64,000 nucleotides of DNA from Notamacropus eugenii (Eukaryota > Chordata > Mammalia > Diprotodontia > Macropodidae). The stretch's first letter is position 1; every line of letters begins with the position of its first letter. The position numbers and the translations under genes were made by a program. Where the stretch lies: the NCBI RefSeq assembly GCF_028372415.1, contig NC_092875.1, positions 49,848,771-49,912,770 on the forward strand, in the 5' to 3' direction. Below the pieces are notes generated by a model. The model worked only from the letters and a program-made list of their open reading frames with translations. It was not told the origin of the DNA and made no database searches. Below are positions 22,850-33,290 of the stretch, in pieces.

Positions 22850-23010
22850 GAGGATCATAGACTTAATGCTACAAGGGATTTTAGAATTTCCCTAATTCAA
22901 TGCTCTCATTTTACAGATGAGAAAACTGAGGTATGGTGATGTTAAATGACTTGCTCAATGTTACACAGGCAGTAAGAGGTAGGTTGAGGAATCTTTCATT
23001 CTTACACTAC
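22850..23010 (-). mobile_element. SINE
   Basis: gctctcattttacagatgag, gacttgctcaatgttacaca and cattcttacactactgcc. Confidence 0.65.
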
Positions 23011-23103
23011 TGCCAGACTCTGTGGCATCTCTGCCCAGGCACCTCCTACCAGACATCTCTGGGAAGCTTCCCAGGATTTAGATTTTAAGGGGGTCCACCT
23101 TAT

Positions 23104-23385
23104 TTGGTAATAGTGATGATGGTGGTGGTAGTGATGGTAATGATGGTGATGATGATGGTGGTGATGGTAATGATGATGGTGGTGATGGTAATGATGATGG
23201 TGGTGGTGGTGGTGAAGATGATGATGGTGGTGATGGTAATGATGATGGTGGTGATGGTAATGATGATGATGGTGGTGATGGTAGATGATGAGGGTGGTAG
23301 TGGTGATGGTAATGATGAATGATGCTGATAGTGGTGGTAGTGATGATAACAATGATAATGTTGGCGGTGATGGTAGTGATGATGA
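23104..23385. repeat. (GATGGT)n-type minisatellite, about 280 bp
   Basis: gatgatggtggtgatggtaa units repeat with small changes. The Met/Val-rich and His-rich frames across it have no biological support. Confidence 0.95.
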
Positions 23386-23387
23386 TT

Positions 23388-23965
23388 ACTCACATTGTCC
23401 AATCTCCTCATTTTATAGATGAGGAAACAGGTTCAGAGTGGGTGGCACAGCCAGGATTTCTTTCACCCCCAGAAGCCCCCCAACTCCAAGTCCAGTTTGC
23501 AAAGCACCTTATATGTGTTATTTCATTTGACTTTCTCCACAACTTTATTGGTTCCCTAGTCAATCAACTCCTCAAGAAGGATTTATTGATTGCCTTTCCC
23601 ACCATGGTAACAAGCCCAGGGTTACTTCTTGTGGAGAAAAGAGGAGATGTGAGGCCAATCATTGGGAAACTTACAATATTGGGAGGGGTACTGAAGGGGG
23701 GGGTTTCCTGAATGGAAAGAATGTTAACTGGAGTTCCCCTCTCTGACCTTTCTAAGCAAAAGGTGAATCTGGCAAGAAAAATTCAAGTTTCTATAGGCCT
23801 GATCCTATTCCTTTTTTATTTTCTGTCTCAGTGTTATCCTCCTTTTAATCAATCAATGAATCAATCAATAAGCATTTATGAAGGGCTCATCCTGTAAAAA
23901 TGAAATAGTCCCTTCCCTCAAAGAGCTTCCATTTGAATATATTCATCAGAGTATATACATAATAT
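23388..23965. repeat. SINE fragment (-) and two family A fragments (+)
   Basis: 23388-23545 (ctcctcattttatagatgag); 23555-23600 weak family A; 23845-23965 family A (caatcaataagcatttatga, cccttccctcaaagagcttc). Confidence 0.5.
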
Positions 23966-24305
23966 ATAGTCTTCCTTATAAAAACCAAGAGCTCAGATCT
24001 GGGGTTCCTCTGTGAAACATCAGGTCTCCGTCTGGCTCTGCTGTGTTCTGTTCATCTCTAGATGCTAACTCACTCTGGAACAGGACCTTTCAGTGTTACA
24101 CAGCTCCCCACCCCCACTGACACAGAAACCCTTTCCCTGGGGACAGGAGCAGCTGTTTCCATCAACTGTTCATACCTTTCTGCTTAAAGTCCTGTGTCAG
24201 GGAGGGTAGAACCATCAGCTGGGAATCTCTGGGGTACTATTGCATTCAGAGCTCTCCTCCTTTTCCATATTTTCTAGAAGGGAAGGATTATATGGTATGC
24301 CACTA
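23965..24305. other. Unassigned
   Basis: No gene or repeat recognised. Confidence 0.3.
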
Positions 24306-24560
24306 TGGTACTGTGGACAGCAGCTACATTTGGAGTCAGAGATGCTGAGCTCAATTCTGCTAGGGTTACTTCCCACATGGGTCACCATGGGTGAGTTATT
24401 TCACCACTCTCAGCCCTAATATCTGCAAAATGAAGGGACTGGACTAAATGACCTATAAATCAATCAGTCAACAAGCATTTGTTAAGCACCTACTACATGT
24501 CAGACACATGATAAGGACCTTTAAGATTCTTCCTGAATCTGAGATCCTATGAGAAACATA
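24305..24560 (+). mobile_element. MIR-type SINE with a family A 5' fragment inserted near its tail
   Basis: The SINE (tttggagtcagagatgctga; gactggactaaatgaccta) is interrupted at about 24455-24517 by aagcatttgttaagcaccta and finishes with gaatctgagatcctatgag. Confidence 0.6.
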
Positions 24561-24634
24561 CAAGACTGCTTAATTTGTGATATTGACTATAAGTTTTAGG
24601 AGCCTTTGGAGTACGGAAGATCACTTTGGATGGG

Positions 24635-24805
24635 GGAACCTAGGAAAGAACAATGGATTTGAAGTCAGAAGACTTGGAGTAAAATTCTACTACCTTAGGA
24701 AAATCATTTCACATGTCTGAGCTTCAGTTCCCTCATCTGCAAAATGAGGAAGTTGGACTATTTGTACTCTCAGGTCCCTGCCAGCTCTAAATCTATGATT
24801 CTACA
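24635..24805 (+). mobile_element. MIR-type SINE
   Basis: ggatttgaagtcagaagact, cttcagttccctcatctgca and ctgccagctctaaatctatg. Confidence 0.75.
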
Positions 24806-24964
24806 GCCTCTCGATCCCCTGCTACAATCAGATTATAAATTCTTGACAAGGTGGCAAGATTGGCATGTTAAAGAGGGTTTCCTCCCCAGGAATTCCTTAT
24901 ACTCATGAAGTCACAGGACTGGTCCTTTCCCCCTCACACACATTCTCCTAAGTATTATTTGAAA

Positions 24965-25305
24965 CTTCATTGATCTAGAGTTGGAAAAGACCCTTTATTT
25001 TGCACAAAAGGAAAATGAGGCCCAACAGGTCAAGTGATTTATCCAAGGCAGTAGGTGTCATAGTTCAGGATTTTACATCAGGTCCCCTGATTCAGATTTA
25101 GAGGTTTTCCCAGGATTTCTCCTAGGTGCCAGGGATACAGACAATGTAAACTATAACTCATGCCCAAAGGGAGCTTACCACCTGAATGGGAAAATGAATA
25201 ATGCAACATTTTCACAGGTAAATATATACAGGCTCATGGAAGGAAGAAATAACACTGCAAAATAAAGGAACCGGGAAAGGCTTTCCATGAGCAATGGTCA
25301 GGGGA
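24965..25305. repeat. SINE (-) followed by family A (+)
   Basis: 24965-25105 (gatctagagttggaaaagac, aggaaaatgaggcccaacag); 25115-25305 (ggtgccagggatacagacaa, gggaaaggctttccatgagc). Confidence 0.55.
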
Positions 25306-25532
25306 CAGGGGAAGGGACTATTGGGGAAGGGATGCTACACAACTGGTCAATACCAGAATCCAGCAGAGCCAGCCAGATGGCTTTCACTGTCTCTGAACCC
25401 ACTGAAGTCCCCACTTCTGGCCTCCAATAAGATGTAAACCATCCCCCTCGCTCTCTTTGCCGCCTAGGCTCCCAAGTCCATTGAATGAGTGGGTAATTGA
25501 AAAAGAGAAGCAGAGTCTCCAAAGCCCCCAAT

Positions 25533-25581
25533 GACTCAGAGAGATGAGTCAAATCAAGCAGTGCTTTAGAGAAGTGAGTCA
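25533..25581. promoter_or_regulatory. Cluster of three perfect AP-1 (TRE) sites
   Basis: TGACTCA at 25533-25539, TGAGTCA at 25546-25552 and TGAGTCA at 25575-25581 are all perfect consensus heptamers within 49 bp. The surrounding 25.3-25.7 kb shows no repeat family. It suggests an AP-1-bound enhancer; binding is inferred. Confidence 0.6.
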
Positions 25582-25814
25582 CCACGAGTGGGAGACAGCT
25601 CCTAATCAGGGTTTGAAGGGCCCTGGGCAGCTCCCCCTCCCCACTTCCCCCTCTTACCTTCTGTGCATCCATCCTCTGTTATTCTGATTGCCTGCTTCGC
25701 ACATCCCAACGGTCACTTAGCAACAGGACTAGGTCTCTCCAGACCAGGACCAGACCTGGCCCTACTGTCTGCTCTTAGAGATATTTTCCCCTTCCTGGTT
25801 GTTCTGTGAACAAC

Positions 25815-25990
25815 CTGTGGAGTCAGAGAATCCCAGCATTTTTGAGTTGGAAGGGACCTCAGTGCATCTAGTCTGTCCCATGCCTGAAGAATTCTTTCTG
25901 CCACTTATCTGACAAGGGGTCTTCCAGTTTGTGTTCAAAGACCTCCCAGGAGGATCATCTAAGCCACTATTTGGCAATAGCGCTGTCCAA
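25815..25990 (-). mobile_element. CR1/L3-like fragment
   Basis: tttgagttggaagggacctc, tgcatctagtctgtcccatg and gtgttcaaagacctcccagg. Confidence 0.55.
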
Positions 25991-26249
25991 GGTCCCCTAA
26001 TCTCAGTCTGCCCACCTCCATCTCCGCCCCACATCATGATGATGAGTTCCCTCTTGCTCTCTGACCCTCTGGAAATTCTCACCTAAATACAAACCTAAAA
26101 TTAAGAATGAACAAAAGGGTGAAAAATCATTTATCAGGTGCTTCCTATGGGAATTTGCAAATGGCTGGAAAATGGTTCCTAGCAAGGGTTTCCATAGATG
26201 CTGCTCTGGGATCAGCTAGGGAGAAAAAGAAGAAAACTAGGGGCAGGTA

Positions 26250-26830
26250 GAGGCAAAAATGGCCAGAGTCATGATCTGTCTTCAGGCATTTGAAGAAGGA
26301 TTATTAGACTTGTTCTTCTCAGCCTCAAAGCAGAACTAGAAGCAATAGTGAAAAAGAAACAGACTCACCTCAATATACTGAAAAAAATGCTAACTATTGT
26401 CATCATTGCTGTTCAGCCATTTTGGTCTCTTCATGACCCCATTTGGGGTTTTCTTGGCAGAGTTACTGGAATGGTTTGCCATTTCCTTCTCCAGCTCATT
26501 TGACAGAAACTGAGGCAAACAGGGTGAAGTGACTTGCCCAGGGTCACACAGTTAGTAAGTGTCTGAGGCTGGATTTGAACTCAGGAAGATGAGTCTTCCT
26601 GACTTTAGGCTTTGTGCTATATCCACTGTACCACCTAGCTGCCCCTAACAATTAGTTGTCTCAAAATCAAATGGACAACCTCCAGAAGCTCCCCATGTCT
26701 GGAGTTCTTTTGGCAGGGGCTTAATGACTACTTGTCAGAGGTGATGGAGAAAGGATTCGGGTTCAGGCACAGGTTGGGCTAGCTAGTCTCTGAGATCCTT
26801 CTTGTCCTGAGCTTCCATGAGCCTGGATCA
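26250..26830 (+). mobile_element. CR1/L3-like LINE 3' end split by a Mar1-type SINE
   Basis: 26250-26400 (ttattagacttgttcttctc, aagcagaactagaagcaata) and 26648-26830 (atgactacttgtcagaggtg, ggttgggctagctagtctct). Confidence 0.65.
26401..26647 (-). mobile_element. Mar1-type SINE, full length
   Basis: Very well preserved: ggggttttcttggcagagtt, gccatttccttctccagctc, gtgacttgcccagggtcaca and atccactgtaccacctagct. ctaac flanks both ends, a likely part of the target-site duplication. Confidence 0.9.
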
Positions 26831-26996
26831 ATCAAAGTCTGATTGTGACTTATCCACAGACATATTTTCATCTCAGGCCAACATCCTTCAATCAATCCAT
26901 CACAAGGATCAATTAACACCAGCTACCTGCCAGGCACTGTGCTACATGTTAGAGGTATAAGACAAAAATGACTATCTTGGTTCTCAAGAAGTTTGC
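26805..26996 (+). repeat. Local duplication, copy 1
   Basis: This block reappears at 29020-29209 in the same orientation. Both share tcctgagcttccatgagcct, gattgtga-ttatccacagac, ttttcatctcaggccaacat and a family A-like right part up to ggttctcaagaag. By eye roughly nine bases in ten agree. The left edge is the tail of a CR1-like element, so the copied unit spans a repeat junction. Confidence 0.8.
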
Positions 26997-27014
26997 AATC
27001 TAGATGGTGAGAAA

Positions 27015-27017
<3 letters not shown>

Positions 27018-27063
<46 letters not shown>
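27018..27063. repeat. (AC)n microsatellite
   Basis: More than 20 uninterrupted AC units. Confidence 0.97.
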
Positions 27064-27064
<1 letters not shown>

Positions 27065-27069
27065 CAAAT

Positions 27070-27800
27070 GAATAGAAATAAATGCAAACTTGTTGGAGTT
27101 ATGAACTGATCCCACTACTCTGAAGAGTAATTTGGAACTATGCTCAAAGAGCTATAAAACTGTGATCCTTTGATACAGCAACACCTCTGCTAGGTCTGTA
27201 TCCCAAAGAAATCCAAAAAAGAAGGAAAGGACCTATTTGCACAAAAACAATATTTATAGCAGATCTTGTTGTGGTAGCTAAGAACTGGAAATCAAAAGGA
27301 TGCCCATCAATTGGGGAATGGCTAAACAAGCCATTGCAATGGAATAGTATTGTGCTATAATAAGTGACAAGCAGAATGATTTCAGAAAAACCTGGAAAGA
27401 TTTATATGAACTGATGCATCGTGAAGTAAATAGAACCAGGAAAACAATGTACACAGTTAACAGCAATACTGTTTGATGAAGAATTGTGAATGACTTAGCT
27501 ATTTCCAGCAATATACTGATCCAAGATAATCCCAAAGAACTAATAGTGAAGCATATTATCTGCCTCCAGAGAAAGAACTGATATTATTTAAACACAGACT
27601 GCAGCATGCTATTTTTCACTTTCTTTTATTTTTCCTTTTATTTGAGTCTTCTTGCACAAAATGACTAATATGGAACTGCTACACACAATTGTACATGTAT
27701 AAGCTATATCTGATTACTTACTGTCTCATGGAGATGAAAAGGGAGGAAGGAAAGGTTAAAATTTGAGACTCAAAACTTTCTATCAAAAAATTGTTTTAAA
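27070..27800 (+). mobile_element. Marsupial-type L1 LINE 3' end, 5'-truncated
   Basis: Clear sense landmarks: gggaatggctaaacaagcca, tggaatagtattgtgctata, aacctggaaagatttatatg, tagaaccaggaaaacaatgt, tgcctccagagaaagaactg and the final rich part near tcaaaaaattgttttaaaga. Confidence 0.85.
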
Positions 27801-28105
27801 GAAATGGGTGAAAATAATCATGGGAAGGAAGTACAGTACTAATAATTGAAAGATAAGGTAAGGCTTTGTAGCTTGAAATAGGCAACCAATGGAGCTGGCC
27901 ATGAAGAGGTGATCCCTCTGGAGCCACCCAGCACAGGAACTTTCTGCAAGTAGTAGTATCATCAACAGAGTGTTCCACTGGGCACCCTGGGTTCAACCCT
28001 CTGGACTACCCATTCCTCCTGGGTAATCTCCCTTCTGGGTTTTTAAGATACTACAGTCTCCTGACTCTCTGACTTCTTTGACAACTAGTCTTCAGTCTCC
28101 TATGT
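27800..28105. other. Unassigned
   Basis: No clear repeat or gene. Confidence 0.3.
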
Positions 28106-28495
28106 GGTGGATACTATTATTCTCATTTTCCAGATGAGGAAAAGAAGCACCAAAGTGTACTAGACTGATGGCCAGATTTAGAGGCAGGAAGACCTGGAAT
28201 CAAATGCAGCCTCTGACTGATACTGCCTTTGTGACCCTGGACAAGTAACTTAGTCTCTCAGTCTCTCTATAAACCTAACTCAGAAGAGCTGTCATTTTGT
28301 ATTTGTGGCAAGAGTCTTTACACCAGGAATGTGATAAAATCACAGGTCCTGTTTGGTGGGGGAGGGAGAGGTTAGGGAAGGAGACACATGAAGTTAAGGT
28401 TCAGAGAGTTTAACCAAGGATCACACAACTAACAAGTATCTGAGTAGAGCCCAGGTCTTCTTGGCTCTCAGTCCAGTGCTCTAACTTGTGCACCT
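28105..28495 (-). mobile_element. SINE (-) interrupted by a SINE (+)
   Basis: 28105-28150 (ctcattttccagatgaggaa) and 28385-28495 (aaggatcacacaactaacaa, ccagtgctctaacttgtgca) flank a + strand SINE at 28155-28280 (gcaggaagacctggaatcaa). Confidence 0.6.
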
Positions 28496-28499
28496 CCAC

Positions 28500-28810
28500 A
28501 ATAAACTTTGTCATTCATATTAACAGCTCCAGAGAGCAGGTTGTAGTCATCCAGTCAAAGGGTTACTCCATGTTCTTTATTTTCTTTTCATGAAGGACAT
28601 TGATTCTTGCTGTTTATGTCCTGAGGATTTCATTGTGCTGTGATTAAAAACTAATCCAGGATGTTATGATTGACTCACCAGAAGACATAGGGCTTCATCA
28701 CCGGTTTTCAAAAGAGACAATGGCCTTCCAAATTGCTGCCATCACTTTTGAAAACAAGACAGAAACTTTGCTTGTTCAGAGGCCCAGTGCAGATCAGGCT
28801 GCTGTTGTGG
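28500..28810. promoter_or_regulatory. Candidate conserved non-coding element
   Basis: Repeat-free apart from its edges. It contains gtgattaaaaactaatccag, a perfect AP-1 site TGACTCA at 28671-28677, and atggccttccaaattgctgc. Function unknown. Confidence 0.35.
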
Positions 28811-29019
28811 CAGTTGCATGAGCCAGAAGTGTAACTAGGACAGGGCTGCTGTCAGTTTGTCCCAGGGCAAGAAATGCATTGGGTGCCAATGGCAACCTTT
28901 TCTCCTATAATACCTGTCCAGGGGCCTTTTAGAATGTGCTTCCTCCCCTTTCCAGCCCCACCTCATTTATGGGGTGGGCTTCTTCCTCCCAGAAGATACG
29001 GAAGATCTTTCCCCTCTGG

Positions 29020-29209
29020 TCCTGAGCTTCCATGAGCCTGGATCAATTATCTGATTGTGATTTATCCACAGACATATTTTCATCTCAGGCCAACATCCCT
29101 CAATCAATCCACCACAAACATCAATTACCACCTACTACCTGCCAGGCACTGTGCTACCTGCTAGAGGTGCAAAGACAAAAATGAATATCTTGGTTCTCAA
29201 GAAGCTTGC
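29020..29209 (+). repeat. Local duplication, copy 2
   Basis: Second copy of the block at 26805-26996, about 2.2 kb away, with a 4-bp deletion near its left end. The flanks (gaagatctttcccctctgg on the left, tggtggctctcccctgg on the right) differ from copy 1. Confidence 0.8.
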
Positions 29210-29885
29210 TGGTGGCTCTCCCCTGGTTGCTACCCCTTCCATTCTACCCCATTCTACCTGCCCCTACAGTTAAGAAGTCTCAAGGTTATTCTGGTGTGGG
29301 CTCCCTTCCCTAGGCCCTTCCCTCTCATGAGCATTTCTGCATCACTACCTCCAGAATCACAGAAACCTCCTAGTGTCCTGGGGGGTGCTGCTTCACCACC
29401 TTGTTTTTCCCAGCCACAAACATTGCCAGTTACAATCCTACTGAGAGTAAATTGTTTCAGGAGGGGAAAAATATACATCAGTAGTTTAGTTGATAAATGG
29501 AAAGAGACACAGCAACCCATTAAACATAAGTGGACATCTGTGGATATTTACAGTTTTTCTCCAAGGGAAACTTCATTCCTGTTTTGTGAAAGATCTGTCA
29601 CTGCCTTCCAGGTCAGGCTTCTCAGTTCCATTCAAGCCATCCCTCTGCCTTCTTCTTCTGCTGTTGGATGATCCATCATTGAGGGGGTAGGAACCAGGAG
29701 AAATCAAAGAGGTTCTCTTGAAAAGCCTTGCAGATACTTCTCAAAACTTACCAGTCCACAGGTATTTTTCTCCCTTTGACAGACTTCTAGACCTTCTTCT
29801 GCACTGACCAGGGTGCTGAAAACAGTTCCTTTGACAGCAGGACCAGTCAGTTAACTGGGACATGGTGACTGGAGAGGGAAGCAGA
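29210..29885. other. Unassigned, repeat-poor
   Basis: No repeat recognised. Frames of up to 125 codons (29294-29671) lack protein-like features. Confidence 0.3.
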
Positions 29886-30125
29886 CCATGGGAAAATATG
29901 TCTTAATTTTAAGTAAAAACTTGACATCCTCTTCCAGCCTCCAAATTGTTCTTCCCTAGGAGACAGTCCTTCAGACATATAATGACAACTGTCATAATTT
30001 CCTCTCTCCCCAGTCTTTTTCTTCTCCCAGCATCCCAAGTTCCTTCAAGAGATTCTTCTATGGCTTACTTGCCAGTCTCTTCAGCATCCTCAGACTACAC
30101 ATTAGTCTGTCAATAGTTCAACCCT
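29885..30125 (-). mobile_element. CR1/L3-like fragment
   Basis: agacagtccttcagacatat, cccaagttccttcaagagat and tgccagtctcttcagcatcc. Confidence 0.45.
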
Positions 30126-30682
30126 TTAGTGGCACCTCAATCTCATTGGTATGTATGTGTTCTCCCTCTAAAAGAGCAGATTATCCTTGCACATAAAGGT
30201 GGCCAGGCAGTGTTGATGCAAGAGATAAGGGAAGGAAGCCTCTGCATGGTGGGCCCAGTATCCCCCTGGGGCATCAGGAACAAGATGAGGAAGTCACTGA
30301 AAGTAAACAATCACATGGAAGCCAGTTTCCTGGCATGATTCTAGGTGCAAAGTCCTCCCCCATTTGTTTCAGACCTTAGAAAAGGGAAACTCATCCTTCT
30401 GGAGTTCTGGAAATCCCAGAATGTCTGAACTGAAAGTCTATGCAGTCCAACCCATTATTGGGCAGGAATCCCTTTTATAATCTACTTAGCAGGGGGTTAT
30501 CCAGCCTTTGAAGACCTCTAGGGATGGGGAGTTAATAAAGGCTCTCATCCCTATTCAAATACATTGAACAGTAGCCTCATTCTCCAGTCCCACTATCCTG
30601 CAGGTCTTTTTCTTTCCAGGCTAAACATCCCCAATTTTTGTTCTCTTTTTTGTTTCTTTCTTTGTTTCTTTTCTATTTTTTT

Positions 30683-30792
30683 AGGCTGGGTCTCTCTGTC
30701 TCACCTAGGCTAGATGAGCAATGGTCACTCATGGGCCCAACCTAAGAGATAATCAACATATGGGTGCCAGACCTTGTGTGGACACCCAATCA
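30683..30792 (-). pseudogene. 7SL (SRP) RNA pseudogene, 3' portion
   Basis: Read on the + strand this matches the reverse complement of 7SL RNA: gggtctctctgtctcacctag then ggctagatgagcaatggtcac correspond to the 3' Alu-domain strand, and ggtgccagaccttgtg followed by tggacaccca matches the loop segment. About 90-100 nt of the central S domain is missing. A T-rich tract at 30641-30682 would be the poly(A) tail of a retroposed copy on the - strand. The 5' portion resumes at 31271 after inserted SINEs. Confidence 0.72.
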
Positions 30793-30794
30793 AT

Positions 30795-31015
30795 TATCAT
30801 TAATAATAATTATCAATAGTTTATTAACTACTATTAATAAGTGGATATCTATATCATTTTACATTTACAAAATGTTTTACAAATGTTATCTCATTTGATC
30901 ATCACAATAAACTTGAGATAATAAACTAGGTGCTATCCCTATGTACATTTCACAAATGAGGAAACTAAGGCAGAGTGGAATAAGTGACTTGTCCAGGGGA
31001 AAGGGAAAGGAGAAA
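30795..31015 (-). mobile_element. MIR-type SINE nested in the 7SL pseudogene
   Basis: Antisense MIR features: ttatctcatttgatcatcac, caaatgaggaaactaaggca and agtgacttgtccaggg. AT-rich start. Confidence 0.6.
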
Positions 31016-31019
31016 AGGA

Positions 31020-31274
31020 ATAAGCATTTATACAGCACCTATGAGGCATTAGGCTTTGTACTAAGTACTTTTTACAACTATCTTCTCATTTGACTCTCAC
31101 ATTAACCCTGGGAGGTAGTAATGATGGTATTATTATATCCATTTGACAGTTAAGGAAACTGAGGCTGGCAGAAGCAAGGTGACTCACAGCTAGTAAGTGT
31201 CTAAGGCCAGATTTGAACTCAAGGCTTTTGGGCTCCAAACCCAAAACTCCTCCGTTGTGCCACCCAGCTGCCTC
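31020..31274 (-). mobile_element. Near full-length marsupial tRNA-derived SINE nested in the 7SL pseudogene
   Basis: Antisense order is complete: gcatttatacagcacctatg, ctcatttgactctcac, ggaaactgaggctggc, cacagctagtaagtgtct, gccagatttgaactcaa and the tRNA-like end gtgccacccagctgcct. Confidence 0.75.
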
Positions 31275-31353
31275 AGAACTCCCAGACTCAAATGATTCAC
31301 TAGCCTAAGCTTCCCCAGGAGCAGAGACTACAGGAGAATATCAACCACATCTG
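31271..31353 (-). pseudogene. 7SL (SRP) RNA pseudogene, 5' portion
   Basis: The + strand text cagaactcccagactcaaat then gagactacagg corresponds to the reverse complement of the 7SL 5' domain (ccagaactcctggactcaag ... gggactacagg). It completes the pseudogene that starts at 30683; the two halves are separated by about 480 bp of later SINE insertions, with roughly 18 nt lost at the break. Confidence 0.7.
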
Positions 31354-31699
31354 GAATCTGCAGTTTTTTTCAACTGAACTCAAGACTCTTTACCATCCTC
31401 AATTCCCTCCTCTGGGCACTCTCAATCTTATCCATGCCTTTCTTAAAATGTGGTTCCCAGAGCTGAACCCAACACTGCAGATGACAGCAGAGGACAGTGG
31501 GACCACCATTTCTTTTATCCAGGACCCCATGCCATGAAGTGTGGCCTGAGATTCCATTAATTTCCTGGCTGCCATATTCCTCTTTTGATTCCTGTTGTAG
31601 TCCATGACAGTAGCCAGATCTAGACAGTAGAACATCTGTCTAGTGAGTTTTGGACCCAGTCTCAAAGGTACTACTCATTTTTAACCATGGCACATTGTG

Positions 31700-32385
31700 A
31701 AAGAATTCCTTCTCCCCACATTAAGGAGATTTTGACTCCAAACAGTCCTTTCCCTACACCATTTCCATGTCCTAATATGGCTCATGATCAGTTCAATGTC
31801 TGAGCATTTAAATTTACAAACCTGGGTATTTACTGTCCCTTATGCATGATTGATGTTTGGGCTTGTCTCTAAGGAGAACCATGAGCTAATTACTCAAGAG
31901 TAACTTGACGATGGCTTTCCCAGCCACCACCCTGTGGTTTCTGTGCCTTCCACCCAGGAGCTGTGCTAAAGGTTAATGGGCCACATGTGGTCCTCTCTCT
32001 TACCTCCTGTGCTGAGGTAGTCATCAGCCATGCTCAGAGCACTCAGACCCCTGAAGATTGCATTGCTGTCAGCACCATCTCTTCCTACACTATTGCACGG
32101 ATGGCTTGACAGATTTGCTTGAAGTACTCTGCTTCTCTCTTGGGGCAGATGTGGCTTTTGCCCCTGAGACTGCAGGTGTCCCCAAGCAGAGGGGACCATG
32201 GATAACCAAATGCAAACCAATCATCCAAAACAGAAAAGCATAAGCAGTCTCTTCTGGTAGAAGCTACTCTACAGCCCTAAAGTCTTTTAGGTCCCAGAGG
32301 AAGTTAGCCAGTGGGGCACTGGGTAGGCATCTGACTGGATGGGCTCAAGCACCCAGAATTTCATTTCACTTGTCTGATGAGTTCA
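31700..32385. other. Unassigned
   Basis: No gene or confident repeat. Confidence 0.3.
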
Positions 32386-32429
32386 TCTAGATTGTCAGTC
32401 TCCTGAGGGCAGGGATTGTTCTGGGCATC

Positions 32430-33085
32430 ACATTTTAGGAAAAAACAATGACAATCTACAAAGTATCACTGGCCAGAATGGTCAGTGGCTTTTAATCCAT
32501 GCCACCCTATAGGAATCAGCTGAAGGAACTTGGGGTGGTAGTCTAGAGAAGATAAGACTGGAGGAGGATGAAGAGGAGAATAGGATGGCTTAACTTCAAG
32601 TGTCTGAAAGGTGGTGACGTGGAAGAGGTTTACAGTTGTTCTTCTTGGCCCCAGAGAACAGAATTGGGAGTAATGGGGGGAATTTACAAAGAAGCAAATT
32701 TAGACTTGATTTAAGGACAAATTTTCTAACATTTAGAAATAGGTCAAAGTAGAATGAGCCAGTGAGAGCGATAATGGGATCCCTTTCATGGGTGGTCTTT
32801 TTTTCTATTATCATTCAATTCTATTTTATTGTTGGTTTCCAGTACTTTCCCTCACCTTTCCCCCTCCACCATCCATTGAGAAGGAAAGAAAAACAGCTCA
32901 TTATACAGATATGTAGAGTCATGCAAAATAAAGGACACAGGAAGTCTTCAAACAGAGGCATTGGATGACTACTCTCCAGATACATTGTCAAGGGGATTCT
33001 TTCCTGGATGTTGGTTGGGGTAAGTTAGTCTCTGTGCACCAGTGACCTTTCCTTCCAGCTCCAAAATTCTGTGCTTCTGTGAGAC
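32430..33085 (+). mobile_element. CR1/L3-like LINE 3' end split by an L1 fragment
   Basis: 32430-32795 (cttcttggccccagagaaca, gcaaatttagacttgattta) and 32933-33085 (ggatgactactctccagata, gtgacctttccttccagctc) are collinear. A short L2 end (ctcctgagggcagggattgt) precedes it at 32385-32430. Confidence 0.65.
32796..32932 (-). mobile_element. L1 3' end fragment nested in the CR1/L3-like copy
   Basis: ccctccaccatccattgaga, gaaaaacagctcattataca and gtagagtcatgcaaaataaa match marsupial L1 3' antisense. Confidence 0.55.
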
Positions 33086-33089
33086 TTCC

Positions 33090-33290
33090 TGTCCACTGTG
33101 TTTACAAAGGCCAAGTACACACCTGAAAAAGCATCCCTTCTCTGACATCCCCAGTAAGTGATGGTCCAGCTTCCGGGAGCAGAACTCCTACCCATCCTAC
33201 CTACCCATACAACCCAATCCATCCATTTGCAGACTACCATCATTGTTAGGAAGGTGCTTCTAACACCAAGCCCAAATTTATCTAAGTGCT
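33090..33290 (-). mobile_element. CR1/L3-like fragment
   Basis: ttgttaggaaggtgcttcta followed by acaccaagcccaaatttat. Confidence 0.5.

Larger units (their letters stand above)
30395..31700 (-). mobile_element. CR1/L3-like LINE 3' region, interrupted
   Basis: Two parts (30395-30650 and about 31357-31700) are collinear in the antisense orientation of the CR1/L3-like 3' end. Landmarks are ggctaaacatccccaa on one side, and accatcctcaattccctcct and aaatgtggttcccagagct on the other. The gap holds the 7SL pseudogene, itself split by SINEs, giving three insertion layers. Confidence 0.7.

Noticed and set aside
23002..23411. Histidine-rich and Met/Val-rich open frames
   Set aside because: They are translations of the (GATGGT)n repeat.
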